The notes below the pieces were generated by a model. That model was not told the DNA's origin and did not search any database. It was given only the letters and a program-made list of their open reading frames with translations. Made by a program: the position numbers and the translations under genes. 43,775 bases of DNA from Eubacteriales bacterium (GTDB lineage Bacteria; Bacillota; Clostridia; Christensenellales; Aristaeellaceae). The stretch covers positions 1 through 43,775 of the forward strand of contig JAQUWD010000032.1 of the NCBI GenBank assembly GCA_028693055.1, in the 5' to 3' direction. Positions 15,325 through 24,524 of this stretch are shown here, piece by piece (position 1 is the first letter of the stretch; each line of letters starts with the position of its first letter).

Positions 15325-16042
15325 CATCGTGAAAACGGAATTTAAGAAGCTTAAAGGCTCCAGTATGCTATGGGTCGGACTTGGCGGGTGCTTCGTTTTG
15401 CCGTTGATGGCTTTGGGTATAAACCTCTCTAATCCCGCTCATTTTACATGGACGCAATATGTTCAGCAAAATTTATGGCCGCAGATTATTTTGCTATGGC
15501 CCTGTATTTTTGGAGTGTTTGGCTCGTATATTTTTTGTCGAGAACGGCTTGAAAATACTTATAAAAATTTGCTAGTCATCCCCGTAGGTAGAGTGCGACT
15601 TGCGGCGGCAAAAATGCTTGTAATGCTAGTTTCGATCATGGCTATGGCGCTTTTAACCTATTTTTTGAACCTATCAGGAATGCTGATTGGGGTCGCTGTC
15701 ACCTTTGACGAGTTTATGGAAGGTTTGCGCGTCTATGCATTCGCAGGCTTCTTGATGTTTCTTTGCATCCTTCCCGTTATGCTTATCTCCATTATTGCAA
15801 GAAAAGGCTTTCTTTTATCCATATGCATCAGTATTGTTTATGCTCTTGCGTCTTTTCTCGCGTCATGGGTTGCGCCTCTCGCAGCGTTGCTGCCGATAGA
15901 TGTTGCATGGAGAATCATGGATTTACAGCAGTTTGAAATGAGCTACTCATTCCCCGTGACAGTATCGGTGATAAGCCTTGCTGCTTTTACTGCCGTATCC
16001 GTCTTTGGTATTTTCTATGTATCCAAAAAGCAAGCGGCCTAA
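15317..16042 (+). CDS. ABC transporter permease
   Basis: A 241-residue membrane protein with about six hydrophobic segments, of the ABC-2/lantibiotic permease type. It starts with TTG at 15317, supported by GGGAGG eight bases upstream and by an 8-base overlap with the ATPase gene. Together they form a small two-gene exporter, the probable output of the adjacent two-component system. No clear terminator is seen before the convergent deacetylase gene. Confidence 0.88.
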   Translation: MGNIVKTEFKKLKGSSMLWVGLGGCFVLPLMALGINLSNPAHFTWTQYVQQNLWPQIILLWPCIFGVFGSYIFCRERLENTYKNLLVIPVGRVRLAAAKMLVMLVSIMAMALLTYFLNLSGMLIGVAVTFDEFMEGLRVYAFAGFLMFLCILPVMLISIIARKGFLLSICISIVYALASFLASWVAPLAALLPIDVAWRIMDLQQFEMSYSFPVTVSVISLAAFTAVSVFGIFYVSKKQAA

Positions 16043-16072
16043 CGTTGCACAAAGCCTAGGAAAATGCCCGTG

Positions 16073-17425
16073 TCACGAAGGGAGCATTCCTCCGTCGTCC
16101 AGCCGGTGATAAACGCCGTTGGGTTGAAGCATTACGCCCTGATACGCCGCCAATTCATCTAGCGTAACCATCAGATAACCGTTGTTTAGCAGATAGTCGG
16201 CGATCAAGGGGATGGACTTGTACATTTGCAGTCCGCTGTCGTGCATTAAGATGATATCGCCGTCCGTGGTGTTGTTGCGAACGGAATAGAAGATTTTCTT
16301 TGGGCTTTTGCCGGTGTAGTCATAGGTATCAACGCTCCATTGAATAATGGGCAGCCCGATTTCGCACTCAACCCAAGGGGGATAGGTGCCGCCCGGCGCG
16401 CGAAAATAACGCGCGCCTTCGCCGGAAAGGTCGTAGAGTAGGTCGTTGGTCATGGAAAGCTCCTTGAGACGGTTCGCCATAATTTTAATGGAATAGCCGC
16501 TCCAGTGGTTATAGGTGTGGCAAGCGATCACATGGTTTTCATCGAACTGCCGCATTTCGATATCACCAAAGTTTACCAGCTTTTTTCCTACAATGAAATA
16601 GTTGACCCGTGCGCCTACAGCGCGGAAAGCGTCCAGCGCCTTAGCGGATTCCGCATAGGAGGGGCCGTCGTCACAGGTGATGGCTACCATTTTCCAGCGG
16701 CTGTTATCTGTTTGCTTTTGCCCTTCTTCCGTCATCATACCGGAAAACTCCGGGTAAAAAAAGCGAACGTGAATCAACCCGGGATGGCCTTCAAAAACCT
16801 GATTCGCTGCGTAATGCAGCGTCAGCTCCATTGCGCTCAACGTAAAATCCGCTTGGGTTAAGGCGCTTTTCTCGCATAAGGAGTCGATTGCGCCGTCGAT
16901 GGGCTGGTCGTTGGGAAAAATAGAGGTAAGATGCTCCCGTACGCGACGGCTCATCAGCTCCCATGCCGGGCTATCCTCGGCAAAAAGATCGCTTAGCATA
17001 ATTCGCTCGCCGGTAAGAAGGTCGAAGGTTCGGGTGGTAAACGGAGAACACAGCTGCTCGCGGTTATGGCTCATTCGTGCAAGAATCATAGTGCTTAACC
17101 AGCTTTGCCCTGTGCGATAGTAAACGGTGTTGATATCCATTCGGCTGTTTTTACGCGGGGTAGCGGAGGACGGCATTTGCGGAAACAGCTCGGCTTCATA
17201 GCCGTCCGCAATGTCTTGTATGGCTTTGTCCACCTGCGGATGAACGGTATGCAGGGTTTCTTTTTTCAGAAATGACTTCTTGTCCGCCGAAAAACGTTCC
17301 TCACGCACAGGCTCCACAACAAATATTTCCGGCAAGGAGGATAGCTTTTCCGTTTCCGCCGCTGCTCCAAATGCTTGTAATAAAAGTGCAATTACAAGCA
17401 GTATCATTCCCAAACGCTTCATCAT
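16073..17425 (-). CDS. Secreted polysaccharide deacetylase
   Basis: A 450-residue exported protein. After a signal peptide (ending near AAAETE), residues about 30-235 form a DUF4163/DUF3298-like domain as in PdaC-type enzymes, and the rest is a NodB-homology deacetylase. Catalytic motifs are ITCDDGPS (the usual TFDDGP with Cys in place of Phe), HTYNH for the metal, RAPGG, and a late ILMHDSG. It would remove acetyl groups from peptidoglycan or another wall polymer. Three start codons lie in a row; ATG at 17425 is chosen for its 8-base distance to AGAAGGAA. Confidence 0.9.
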   Translation of the reverse strand: MMKRLGMILLVIALLLQAFGAAAETEKLSSLPEIFVVEPVREERFSADKKSFLKKETLHTVHPQVDKAIQDIADGYEAELFPQMPSSATPRKNSRMDINTVYYRTGQSWLSTMILARMSHNREQLCSPFTTRTFDLLTGERIMLSDLFAEDSPAWELMSRRVREHLTSIFPNDQPIDGAIDSLCEKSALTQADFTLSAMELTLHYAANQVFEGHPGLIHVRFFYPEFSGMMTEEGQKQTDNSRWKMVAITCDDGPSYAESAKALDAFRAVGARVNYFIVGKKLVNFGDIEMRQFDENHVIACHTYNHWSGYSIKIMANRLKELSMTNDLLYDLSGEGARYFRAPGGTYPPWVECEIGLPIIQWSVDTYDYTGKSPKKIFYSVRNNTTDGDIILMHDSGLQMYKSIPLIADYLLNNGYLMVTLDELAAYQGVMLQPNGVYHRLDDGGMLPS

Positions 17426-17441
17426 CAAATCAATTCCTTCT

Positions 17442-17472
17442 GCTGCCGGAATGCGGCAGCGTTTTTATTATA
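17442..17472 (-). promoter_or_regulatory. -10 box and 5'-end stem-loop of the deacetylase mRNA
   Basis: On the minus strand TATAAT (17472-17467) is followed by a GCTGCCG/CGGCAGC hairpin (17460-17442) that would form the very 5' end of the mRNA, just ahead of the ribosome binding site. Such a stem could stabilise the transcript. On the plus strand the same hairpin is followed by GTTTTT, so it could also stop stray plus-strand transcription. No good -35 was found. Confidence 0.4.
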
Positions 17473-17678
17473 TACCATATCGATGATTTATGAAACCGCA
17501 TAAACGATAGTTGTATACCCAACAATGCCAAAGAACAGCAGGAAACGATGAGGTAATGGGGATTTCGGTGGTAAAATGTATTTCCATTATGGTGTAAATA
17601 AGCTATACTATACTAAAATACGCCCGGTTAAATAAACCCATGAGCAAGAACGTACATACAAGAGGGAGGAGCTCGCAC

Positions 17679-18944
17679 ATGAGAAAAATGGTGGCTCTCA
17701 TTCTGACACTCGCATTAGCACTGACGCTCGCTAGCCCAGCAGCTGCGGAAGGGGCGGTTACGCTGACGGTGTTCCATTACATGGGCCAAGCCAGCAAGCA
17801 AGCTGGTTTGACGGCTATCGAGGAAGCCTATACCGCGCTTAATCCCAATGTAACCTTTACAAATATTTATTTTAATCAGGGCATCGATTACTTTTCGCAG
17901 CTATCCGCGGCTTTGTCCTCCGGCGATCAGCCCAATATCATTATGGGCAATCCGGGTCAGTATCCCGATTTGGTTACGGAGGGCTTCGTTATGGATTTGT
18001 CGGATAATCAAGTTATCCAAGCCCTGAACCTGCCCAGCGGCGATCTTGGCGACGTTTCGGCTGATGGGAAGGTATATGGGTTCCCCATTGATTTTAAAAC
18101 ATGGGGTATTTTCTATAACAAAACCATTTTTGAAGAGCTAGGCTTGGAAGTCCCCTCCACCCTCACCGAGCTGAACGCTTTACAACAGAAGCTGATCGAA
18201 GCGGGGATTGATCCATATGTTCGTAGCTTTGCAGATGCGGTTTATGTTGATATTGAGATGCGCAATACAGTCTGGACGCGCGCCTTGCAGCTGGGAGACA
18301 ACGACGTGTTTGAAAAGCTGATGAGCGGCGAAAGGAAATTCGCCGATTATCCTTTCTTTGCGGAAGGCTTATCCAATTGGACGGCTCGCATGGTAGGGGC
18401 GCGTATCGACGATATGAGCAACACGCAGGACATGAGCCTAGAGGTATTCGCAGCGGGCGGCGCCGCCATGCGCTTTGACGGTACTTGGGCCATCGGCGAT
18501 ATGATGAGCAAGAACCCAGATTTCGAGATTGGTTTTTTTGTCGCGCCCATTGATGATCTGGGCTCTGCAAAGATGAACGTACAGGTGGATCAGGCTTTTA
18601 TGGTCAATCCTCAGGCGGAAAACACAGACGTGGCTTTAAATTTTATGGAGTACTGGATAGCGGAGGGAATTGTTTGGTCTGAAATATCCCAGATGCCGCT
18701 ATTGTCCGGGCTTACCTCCGATAAGCTGTTGCCCATGGTGCAAACCCTAGCAGAAATGAAGAGCTCCGGCAATATCGCTCATTATGGCGACTTTACCAAG
18801 CCGTTGAGCTCCGATTTTACCCCTGCTTGGCGCGCTGAGTTGAACGCTTATGCGGAGAGCACCTTAACGGGTGGTAACATGACCATCAACCAGTGCATCC
18901 AAAATCTCCAGACTGCATTTGACGCTGTTATCGCCATAAACTAA
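17679..18944 (+). CDS. Extracellular solute-binding protein (family 1), orphan
   Basis: A 421-residue exported substrate-binding protein of a carbohydrate ABC importer. It has a signal peptide (MRKMVALIL... to ASPAAA), the N-terminal LTVFHYMG strand, the early YFSQLSAALSSGDQPNIIMG segment and a GGAAMRFDGTWAIGDM segment, all common in family 1 sugar-binding proteins. The cleavage site has no lipobox Cys, which is unusual for a Gram-positive binding protein. ATG at 17679 follows GGGAGGA by eight bases. No permease or ATPase gene is next to it, so it must work with a transporter elsewhere or act as a sensor partner. Confidence 0.9.
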   Translation: MRKMVALILTLALALTLASPAAAEGAVTLTVFHYMGQASKQAGLTAIEEAYTALNPNVTFTNIYFNQGIDYFSQLSAALSSGDQPNIIMGNPGQYPDLVTEGFVMDLSDNQVIQALNLPSGDLGDVSADGKVYGFPIDFKTWGIFYNKTIFEELGLEVPSTLTELNALQQKLIEAGIDPYVRSFADAVYVDIEMRNTVWTRALQLGDNDVFEKLMSGERKFADYPFFAEGLSNWTARMVGARIDDMSNTQDMSLEVFAAGGAAMRFDGTWAIGDMMSKNPDFEIGFFVAPIDDLGSAKMNVQVDQAFMVNPQAENTDVALNFMEYWIAEGIVWSEISQMPLLSGLTSDKLLPMVQTLAEMKSSGNIAHYGDFTKPLSSDFTPAWRAELNAYAESTLTGGNMTINQCIQNLQTAFDAVIAIN

Positions 18945-18945
18945 T

Positions 18946-18968
18946 GGGGCAATGAACGCCCCGCCTTT
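18946..18968 (+). terminator. Weak terminator after the binding-protein gene
   Basis: GGGGC (18946-18950) and GCCCC (18958-18962) form a short stem, followed by GCCTTTT. The stem is only five pairs. Confidence 0.35.
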
Positions 18969-19014
18969 TCAACCGCTTTTTGAAACAGTGCAAGAACTGA
19001 TGAACAAGGCAAAC

Positions 19015-19044
19015 AAAAAGACCCGACAGCTTTCTGTCGGGTCT
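19015..19044 (-). terminator. Terminator downstream of pckA
   Basis: On the minus strand AGACCCGACAG/CTGTCGGGTCT, an 11-bp perfect stem with an AAAG loop, is followed by a T run (19019-19015). It lies beyond repeat copy B, about 160 nt behind the pckA stop, so the repeat is part of the pckA 3' untranslated region if this is the true end. Confidence 0.85.
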
Positions 19045-19073
19045 AAGACTATCAAAGCGCCTTCAAGGAAATC

Positions 19074-19201
19074 TCGAGGGAGCCCGCAGGCTACCCTGAC
19101 CTTGTATCGACCGGCATCGCCGGTCGGGCGGGCAGTTTGCGGCAACGCCGCAAACTGTACCCGTAACTGGTCAAAATGCGCGTAGCGCTTTTTGACACGC
19201 T
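19074..19201. repeat. Multi-hairpin dispersed repeat, copy B
   Basis: This 128-nt element is the second copy of the one at 156-288. The central stems GACCGGC/GCCGGTC and TTTGCGGC/GCCGCAAA are identical to copy A while their loops differ (ATC and AAC in place of TTT). One three-base gap separates the copies. It begins four bases after the pckA stop codon. As with copy A it lies behind a minus-strand gene and in the same orientation, and an intrinsic terminator lies beyond it. Confidence 0.75.
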
Positions 19202-19205
19202 TCGC

Positions 19206-20810
19206 TTAGATATGAGGACCGGCGGCGACCAGTGCCTTGCCCGCATCGTTGCCTTCGTACTTGGCGAAGTTTTTGATGAAGCGAGAGGCCAGATCCTTTG
19301 CCTTGGTATCCCATTCGGTGGGATCGGCGTAGGTGTCGCGAGGATCCAGAATATGAGTGTCCACACCGGGCAGCACCGTGGGAACCTCGAAGTCGAAATA
19401 GGGGATCTTCTTGGTAGCCGCGTTGAGGATATCGCCGTTCAGGATCGCGTCGATGATGCCGCGGGTATCCTTAATGGAGATACGCTTGCCGGTGCCGTTC
19501 CAGCCGGTGTTCACCAGATAAGCCTTCGCGCCGCTCTGCTGCATGCGCTTTACCAGCTCCTCAGCATACTTGGTGGGGTGCAGCTCCAGGAAGGCCTGGC
19601 CGAAGCAAGCGGAGAAGGTGGGGGTAGGCTCGGTGATGCCGCGCTCGGTGCCAGCCAGCTTGGCGGTGAAGCCGGAGAGGAAGTAGTACTTGGTCTGCTC
19701 CGGGGTCAATACGGATACGGGAGGCAGCACGCCGAAAGCGTCAGCGGACAGGAAGATAACGTCCTTGGCGGCGGGAGCAGCGGAAACGGGACGAACGATC
19801 TTCTCAATATGATTGATGGGGTAGGAAACGCGGGTGTTCTCGGTGACGCTCTTGTCATCGAAATCAATCTTGCCTTCCGCGTCCAACGTTACGTTTTCTA
19901 GCAGCGCGTTACGCTTGATGGCGTTGTAGATATCAGGCTCGGAGTCCTTATCCAGATTGATAACCTTGGCATAGCAGCCGCCCTCGAAGTTGAACACGCC
20001 GTTGTCGTCCCAGCCGTGCTCGTCATCGCCGATCAGCAAACGCTTGGGGTCGGTAGACAAGGTGGTCTTGCCGGTGCCGGAAAGGCCGAAGAAGATGGCG
20101 GTGTTCTTGCCGTCCAGGTCGGTGTTGGCAGAGCAGTGCATGGAGGCAATGCCCTTGAGCGGCAGATAGTAGTTCATCATGGAGAACATGCCCTTTTTCA
20201 TCTCTCCGCCGTACCAGGTGTTGATGATAACGGACTCGCGGCTGCTTAGGTTGAACACAACGGCGGTCTCGGAATTGAGGCCCAGCTCCTTGTAGTTCTC
20301 CACCTTAGCCTTGGAGGCGTTGTAAATGACAAAGTCGGGCTTAAAGTCCTTCAGCTCTTCTTCGGAAGGCATGATGAACATGTTGGATACGAAATGAGCC
20401 TGCCATGCGACTTCCACGATGAAGCGGATGGACATGCGGGTATCCTTGTTGGCGCCGCAGAAAGCATCCACAACGAACAAACGCTTGTTGGACAGCTCGT
20501 TCTTGGCGATTTCCTTCACAGCCGTCCAAGTTTCCTTAGAGGCGGGATGGTTGTCGTTCTTGTATGCGTCGGAGGTCCACCAAACGGTATCCTTGGAGGT
20601 GTCGTCCATGACGATGAATTTGTCTTTAGGAGAACGGCCGGTATAAACGCCGGTCATAACATTGACGGCGCCCAGCTCGCTGACCTGTCCCTTTTCAAAG
20701 CCCTCTAATTCCGGGCGGGTCTCCTCCATGAATAACTTTTCATATGAAGGGTTATGGACGATTTCAGTAACACCGGTTATGCCATACTGCTCAAGATTGA
20801 TAGTAGCCAT
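19206..20810 (-). CDS. pckA: Phosphoenolpyruvate carboxykinase (ATP)
   Basis: Interconverts oxaloacetate plus ATP with PEP plus CO2 and ADP; in anaerobes it often runs toward oxaloacetate. The 534-residue protein has the ATP-type features: the P-loop GLSGTGKTT (242-250), the N-terminal TGRSPKDKF (57-65), the [12 protein letters not shown] segment (199-210) and a GWNGTGKRI stretch near the C-terminus. Length is normal. It is monocistronic with its own promoter. Confidence 0.97.
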   Translation of the reverse strand: MATINLEQYGITGVTEIVHNPSYEKLFMEETRPELEGFEKGQVSELGAVNVMTGVYTGRSPKDKFIVMDDTSKDTVWWTSDAYKNDNHPASKETWTAVKEIAKNELSNKRLFVVDAFCGANKDTRMSIRFIVEVAWQAHFVSNMFIMPSEEELKDFKPDFVIYNASKAKVENYKELGLNSETAVVFNLSSRESVIINTWYGGEMKKGMFSMMNYYLPLKGIASMHCSANTDLDGKNTAIFFGLSGTGKTTLSTDPKRLLIGDDEHGWDDNGVFNFEGGCYAKVINLDKDSEPDIYNAIKRNALLENVTLDAEGKIDFDDKSVTENTRVSYPINHIEKIVRPVSAAPAAKDVIFLSADAFGVLPPVSVLTPEQTKYYFLSGFTAKLAGTERGITEPTPTFSACFGQAFLELHPTKYAEELVKRMQQSGAKAYLVNTGWNGTGKRISIKDTRGIIDAILNGDILNAATKKIPYFDFEVPTVLPGVDTHILDPRDTYADPTEWDTKAKDLASRFIKNFAKYEGNDAGKALVAAGPHI

Positions 20811-20889
20811 TGTGTAGAACCCCTTTCCTTGCTAGTGCTAGTGTCGCGCCATATCGAGATGGTGCGAATTCACCCCCGCTTGATAAAAG

Positions 20890-20931
20890 GTGAACACTTC
20901 ACATTATAAAGCCAACTTGTTAAAAAAGCAA
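20890..20931 (-). promoter_or_regulatory. pckA promoter with adjoining palindrome
   Basis: On the minus strand TTGCTT (20931-20926), 17-nt spacer and TATAAT (20908-20903). Directly downstream lies GTGAAGTGTTCAC (20902-20890), a 5-3-5 palindrome covering the transcription start, well placed for a repressor. The leader to the start codon is about 85 nt. Confidence 0.7.
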
Positions 20932-21049
20932 CGAGAAAAGTAACTTGGTTTTTGAACGTTTAAATGGCAATTGTACATTATCAGCTTTTTTGTTATAATG
21001 TAGGCATGAAAGAATGGGAAAATGCAATCAAATGGAGAGAGGAGCCATT

Positions 21050-22573
21050 ATGTCCTATAAAGTAGTCATTGTGGAGGATAACCCCGCCACAGTGCGGTCT
21101 TTAGTAAAAACCATCCGATGGGATCAGCTGGACTGTACCGTGGCGGCTACCGCTACCGATGGGGAAAGCGGTAGAAAAACGCTGTTGACCTGTCGCCCGG
21201 ATATTCTTTTAACCGATATCCGTATGCCGCGTCTCAACGGGCTGGAAATGGTGGAGGCAGTCAGGCAGGAGCTGCCCGATTGCAAGGTGATTATCATTAC
21301 CGGTTACGATCAGTTTCAGTATGCCAGCCAAGCCATCAAGCTGGCGGCTTTTGATTATCTTCTAAAGCCTATCCAAAACGAGGAGGTGGAGCGGAGTATT
21401 CGACGGGCGGTTTCCACCCTCAATGCCCAGCGCCAGAACGATTCAACTTTGGAACAGGCTATGGATTTGAAAAGACGCACCCATCTTCTCCTGCTGCTCA
21501 CCAACGATTCTCAGCGCGGGCAGGGGGTAAGCGAGCTGCTGGGCGAGGCTGGCATGGATTTCCAAACCTATTATATTATGATGATGCAAGCGCCCACAGG
21601 GGAGGTATCGATGCCCGGGCTGCTTACTCGTTTGGAAGCCCTCTATCGGGAGCTACATATATCGGTGGTGCTGCTGCTTCTGTATGATTCCATCATTGCT
21701 TTCGTGATGCGCCAAGACGATGGCGATGCTTGGCGGGAGCAGGCGGAAAATGCTGCGGCGGATATTTTGCATAAGACTGGGCTGCCTCTTCGAATCGGCG
21801 TTTCCAGCCTTGGCACGTCGCGTCACCGCATACGGCAGATTTATCATCAGGCGCGTCAAGCACTATGGGAAATCGCGCTCAACCATGACGAAGGGCAGCT
21901 CCGTTTCTATCAGGAGGAGCCCTCCAAACAGGCCGGAGGAAGATTGGCTGGGCTGCAAAGCCAAGTGGATAGGCTGGTTACGAACGCAGACCTGTCCGAT
22001 GAATATGCCGAGCAGGCCGCAACGGTGCTTGCGGAGCAGAGCGGAAACCAGTACAGTAATCTACGGGCCTTGATAACGCTGTACTCGTTGGAGCTGACAA
22101 AAAAATACCACTGTCCTCATGAAGAAGCCTTGGAAAGCGCTCTTTGCTCCACTTGGTTTGTCTCCTCTGGGGAAGATGCTCGGCATTGCTTGGTTCGTCT
22201 CAGCCAAGCGATGCGAAACGCCAAGGACGGAGACCAAAGCGCCAAACAATCGCTGCTGACGCGCAACGCCTTGCAATACATTCGCCTTCACGCACTGGAG
22301 GGGCTTAGGCTGGACGACGCCGCCGAAAAGCTCTGCGTCAGCGCCAACTATCTTTCCGCGTTGATACGCAAGGAAACAGGGACCACCTTTCACGACCATG
22401 TGCTGGAGGCAAAGATGAACGTGGCTCGCACGATGCTGGCAGACCCGCGGATTTTGGTGGAGGAGGTTTCCAGAGCCGTAGGGTACAACAATTATGTTTC
22501 CTTTTATAACGCTTTTAAGCGTATCGAGCATATGACTCCGACGGAGTACCGCAATTTGAAGGTGGGCCTATGA
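21050..22573 (+). CDS. YesN-type response regulator with AraC DNA-binding domain
   Basis: A 507-residue regulator. The receiver domain occupies about 1-125 with phospho-acceptor Asp56 (LLTDIRMP) and Lys near 106 (LLKPI). A middle linker region of roughly 280 residues follows, and the last 100 residues are a double helix-turn-helix of AraC type (LCVSANYLSALIRKETG, ending MTPTEYRN). Such regulators typically activate carbohydrate uptake or use genes. ATG at 21050 follows GAGAGGAG. It overlaps the kinase gene by four bases (ATGA). The sugar operon begins about 2 kb downstream. Confidence 0.93.
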   Translation: MSYKVVIVEDNPATVRSLVKTIRWDQLDCTVAATATDGESGRKTLLTCRPDILLTDIRMPRLNGLEMVEAVRQELPDCKVIIITGYDQFQYASQAIKLAAFDYLLKPIQNEEVERSIRRAVSTLNAQRQNDSTLEQAMDLKRRTHLLLLLTNDSQRGQGVSELLGEAGMDFQTYYIMMMQAPTGEVSMPGLLTRLEALYRELHISVVLLLLYDSIIAFVMRQDDGDAWREQAENAAADILHKTGLPLRIGVSSLGTSRHRIRQIYHQARQALWEIALNHDEGQLRFYQEEPSKQAGGRLAGLQSQVDRLVTNADLSDEYAEQAATVLAEQSGNQYSNLRALITLYSLELTKKYHCPHEEALESALCSTWFVSSGEDARHCLVRLSQAMRNAKDGDQSAKQSLLTRNALQYIRLHALEGLRLDDAAEKLCVSANYLSALIRKETGTTFHDHVLEAKMNVARTMLADPRILVEEVSRAVGYNNYVSFYNAFKRIEHMTPTEYRNLKVGL

Positions 22574-24366
22574 AACGGACGAGGGGGCTTTCGTACCGCG
22601 CCAAGCTGATCTGGGTCAATTGCGTCACAATATTGGTCGTAGCTGCTTTGATTACCGTGGGGCTGGTGTTGACGGCTTCCCGGCAGGCGGTGGAGGATGG
22701 AAAGACCCATTTAAATTTGTTGACCGAGCAGGTGCTGATCAATTTTTCCAACGCCACCAAAAGCGCCGCTCAGCAAGTGATTACCATGCTCAGCGGAACC
22801 GGAACCGCGGAAAGAATTTATTTGCTGCGCGACAGCAGCGAACAGGATACGGGCTACTATCAGCGGGTACAGGAGCTTTTGTCCGCCATGAATCAAATGA
22901 TCAGCGCAAAAACCTATTATCGGGAGCTTTATATCCGTATGGACGACGGGCGTTCCTTCGCTAACTCCGCCGCCTCTCAAGACTTTGCGAGGGAAGCGGA
23001 CGCGTTGCTTTCTGTGCCCGCCTATGGCGAAAACACCCATGGCAGCGCCTTATGGGTGCGGAGCGATGGGGGAAACCTGTGCCTCATTCGGGATGTGTAC
23101 AACCAATCGCCGTTTCGCCACGTGGGCAAGGTAGTCGCTTTGATGCGACCGGATTTTTTGGCCAGCCTCGGGGAATACAATGCTGATTTAAAATGTACGG
23201 TGCTTTTTCTAAATAGTCTGCAACAGCCCATGGTACAAATTGGAGACGAGGAAACGGATCTGAGCGGGGTAGCGCTAGCTGCCGTAGCTTCGCCTGCTAT
23301 GGATATTGTCGATAATTATGCCGTATCGGTCCGCAATGTAGAAAACTGGACGGCAGTTGGACTGCTACCGGAAGCTCGGCTGAATGCGGTACGGGCTAGC
23401 ATTTTACGAAGCGGCTTTCTTTTGTCTTTGTTATGCGTTATGGGCGGGACGCTGCTGGTATTTGCACTTACCAATCGAATGACGCGGCAGGTTCGCTCCT
23501 TGGTTGCTTCCATGGACGACGTGGCTGCTGGAAATATGAGCATTTCCATTCCCGTGGATAGTCGGGATGAGTTTGGTCAGCTGGCTGTTCACTTCAACCG
23601 GATGATCAATCAAACCGCCGAGCTGCTATCTCGCGTGGTGCGCGAGGAACAGGAAAAAAGCAAAGCTGAATATGGTATGCTGGAGTACCGCTACCGTTCG
23701 TTGCAATCCCAAATCAATCCGCATTTTATTTACAATGCCATGGAAACGGTGAACGCGTTGGCAAAGATCGACGGCAACGAGGAAATCAGCGAAGTGGTGC
23801 AGCATATTTCCGCCTTTTTTCGGCAGAACACGTATCATATGCAGAAACGCTTCATTCCTATCGACGAGGAGTTTGAAAGCCTACGGCAATATACCCAGAT
23901 TTATCGGCACATCCACGGCAATCGTTTATCCACGCCCATCACCTGTGCACCGGAGGCGGAGAAGGCGTTGATCCCCACTATGATTTTGCAGCCGGTGCTT
24001 GAAAATGCTTTGATTTACGGTGTTCGTCCCTTTGAAGAGGAAACGCTGGTGATGCTGGGCGCGATGGTTTACGGCGACCGACTGGTGATTGAAATAACCG
24101 ACAACGGCTGCGGTATGTCTCCAGAAACAGTGGAGCTGATTCTAAACGGCGAGCGGGAGGAAAGCGGCCCTGAGACGAAGCATTCCACGGGGATTGGCAT
24201 GCGCAATGTAAAGGAGCGTTTGCACCTTATCTATGGGGAGCAAGCGCGGCTTAGCATTCAAAGTCAGACGGATCACGGAACCACGGTAACGATTGAAATC
24301 CCTTTGGTCTACGAGGAGGGAGAACTGGAATTGCTGTTAAAGGCAACGGGAACGAATTTGAAATAG
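22570..24366 (+). CDS. YesM-type sensor histidine kinase
   Basis: A 598-residue membrane kinase. Two membrane segments (about 13-37 and 278-301) frame a large extracellular sensor domain; a HAMP domain (about 303-355) leads to a His_kinase domain with SQINPHFIYN (His385) and an ATPase domain (NALIYG, DNGCGMS, GIGMRNVKERL). Kinases of this type often read extracellular sugar directly or through a binding protein. It pairs with the YesN-type regulator just upstream; the orphan binding protein at 17679 could be a partner. Confidence 0.94.
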   Translation: MKRTRGLSYRAKLIWVNCVTILVVAALITVGLVLTASRQAVEDGKTHLNLLTEQVLINFSNATKSAAQQVITMLSGTGTAERIYLLRDSSEQDTGYYQRVQELLSAMNQMISAKTYYRELYIRMDDGRSFANSAASQDFAREADALLSVPAYGENTHGSALWVRSDGGNLCLIRDVYNQSPFRHVGKVVALMRPDFLASLGEYNADLKCTVLFLNSLQQPMVQIGDEETDLSGVALAAVASPAMDIVDNYAVSVRNVENWTAVGLLPEARLNAVRASILRSGFLLSLLCVMGGTLLVFALTNRMTRQVRSLVASMDDVAAGNMSISIPVDSRDEFGQLAVHFNRMINQTAELLSRVVREEQEKSKAEYGMLEYRYRSLQSQINPHFIYNAMETVNALAKIDGNEEISEVVQHISAFFRQNTYHMQKRFIPIDEEFESLRQYTQIYRHIHGNRLSTPITCAPEAEKALIPTMILQPVLENALIYGVRPFEEETLVMLGAMVYGDRLVIEITDNGCGMSPETVELILNGEREESGPETKHSTGIGMRNVKERLHLIYGEQARLSIQSQTDHGTTVTIEIPLVYEEGELELLLKATGTNLK

Positions 24367-24377
24367 TTGTACACGGG

Positions 24378-24403
24378 TTGAAAAAAATTGTTGAAAAAAA
24401 TTT
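24378..24403 (+). repeat. Tandem 13-bp direct repeat upstream of the sugar operon
   Basis: TTGAAAAAAATTG at 24378-24390 is followed directly by TTGAAAAAAATTT at 24391-24403. It lies 22 nt ahead of the -35 of the isomerase promoter, a position suited to an activator such as the YesN-type regulator. The rest of 24367-24524 is AT-rich leader. Confidence 0.5.
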
Positions 24404-24424
24404 TTATATTATTTTGCAAATGTA

Positions 24425-24453
24425 TTGAAATTTATCTACGCATTTGATATAGT
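24425..24453 (+). promoter_or_regulatory. Sugar operon promoter P1
   Basis: TTGAAA (24425-24430), 17-nt spacer, TATAGT (24448-24453). The spacer is nearly the same as that of promoter P2 at 26847-26875: over 30 positions only three differ. Shared spacer sequence points to a common regulator binding within the promoter. Confidence 0.75.
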
Positions 24454-24524
24454 AGCCCTGAAAATATTCGACGTTACAAAAATATGGCTGATGCTGAATA
24501 CAAACGGAAGAAGGAAAAAAGGAT

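Noticed and set aside
19176..19901. A 241-codon plus-strand frame opposite pckA, starting inside the repeat
   Set aside because: It is a low-complexity Gly/Val-rich shadow of pckA codons and overlaps the repeat and the pckA stop; no family resemblance.
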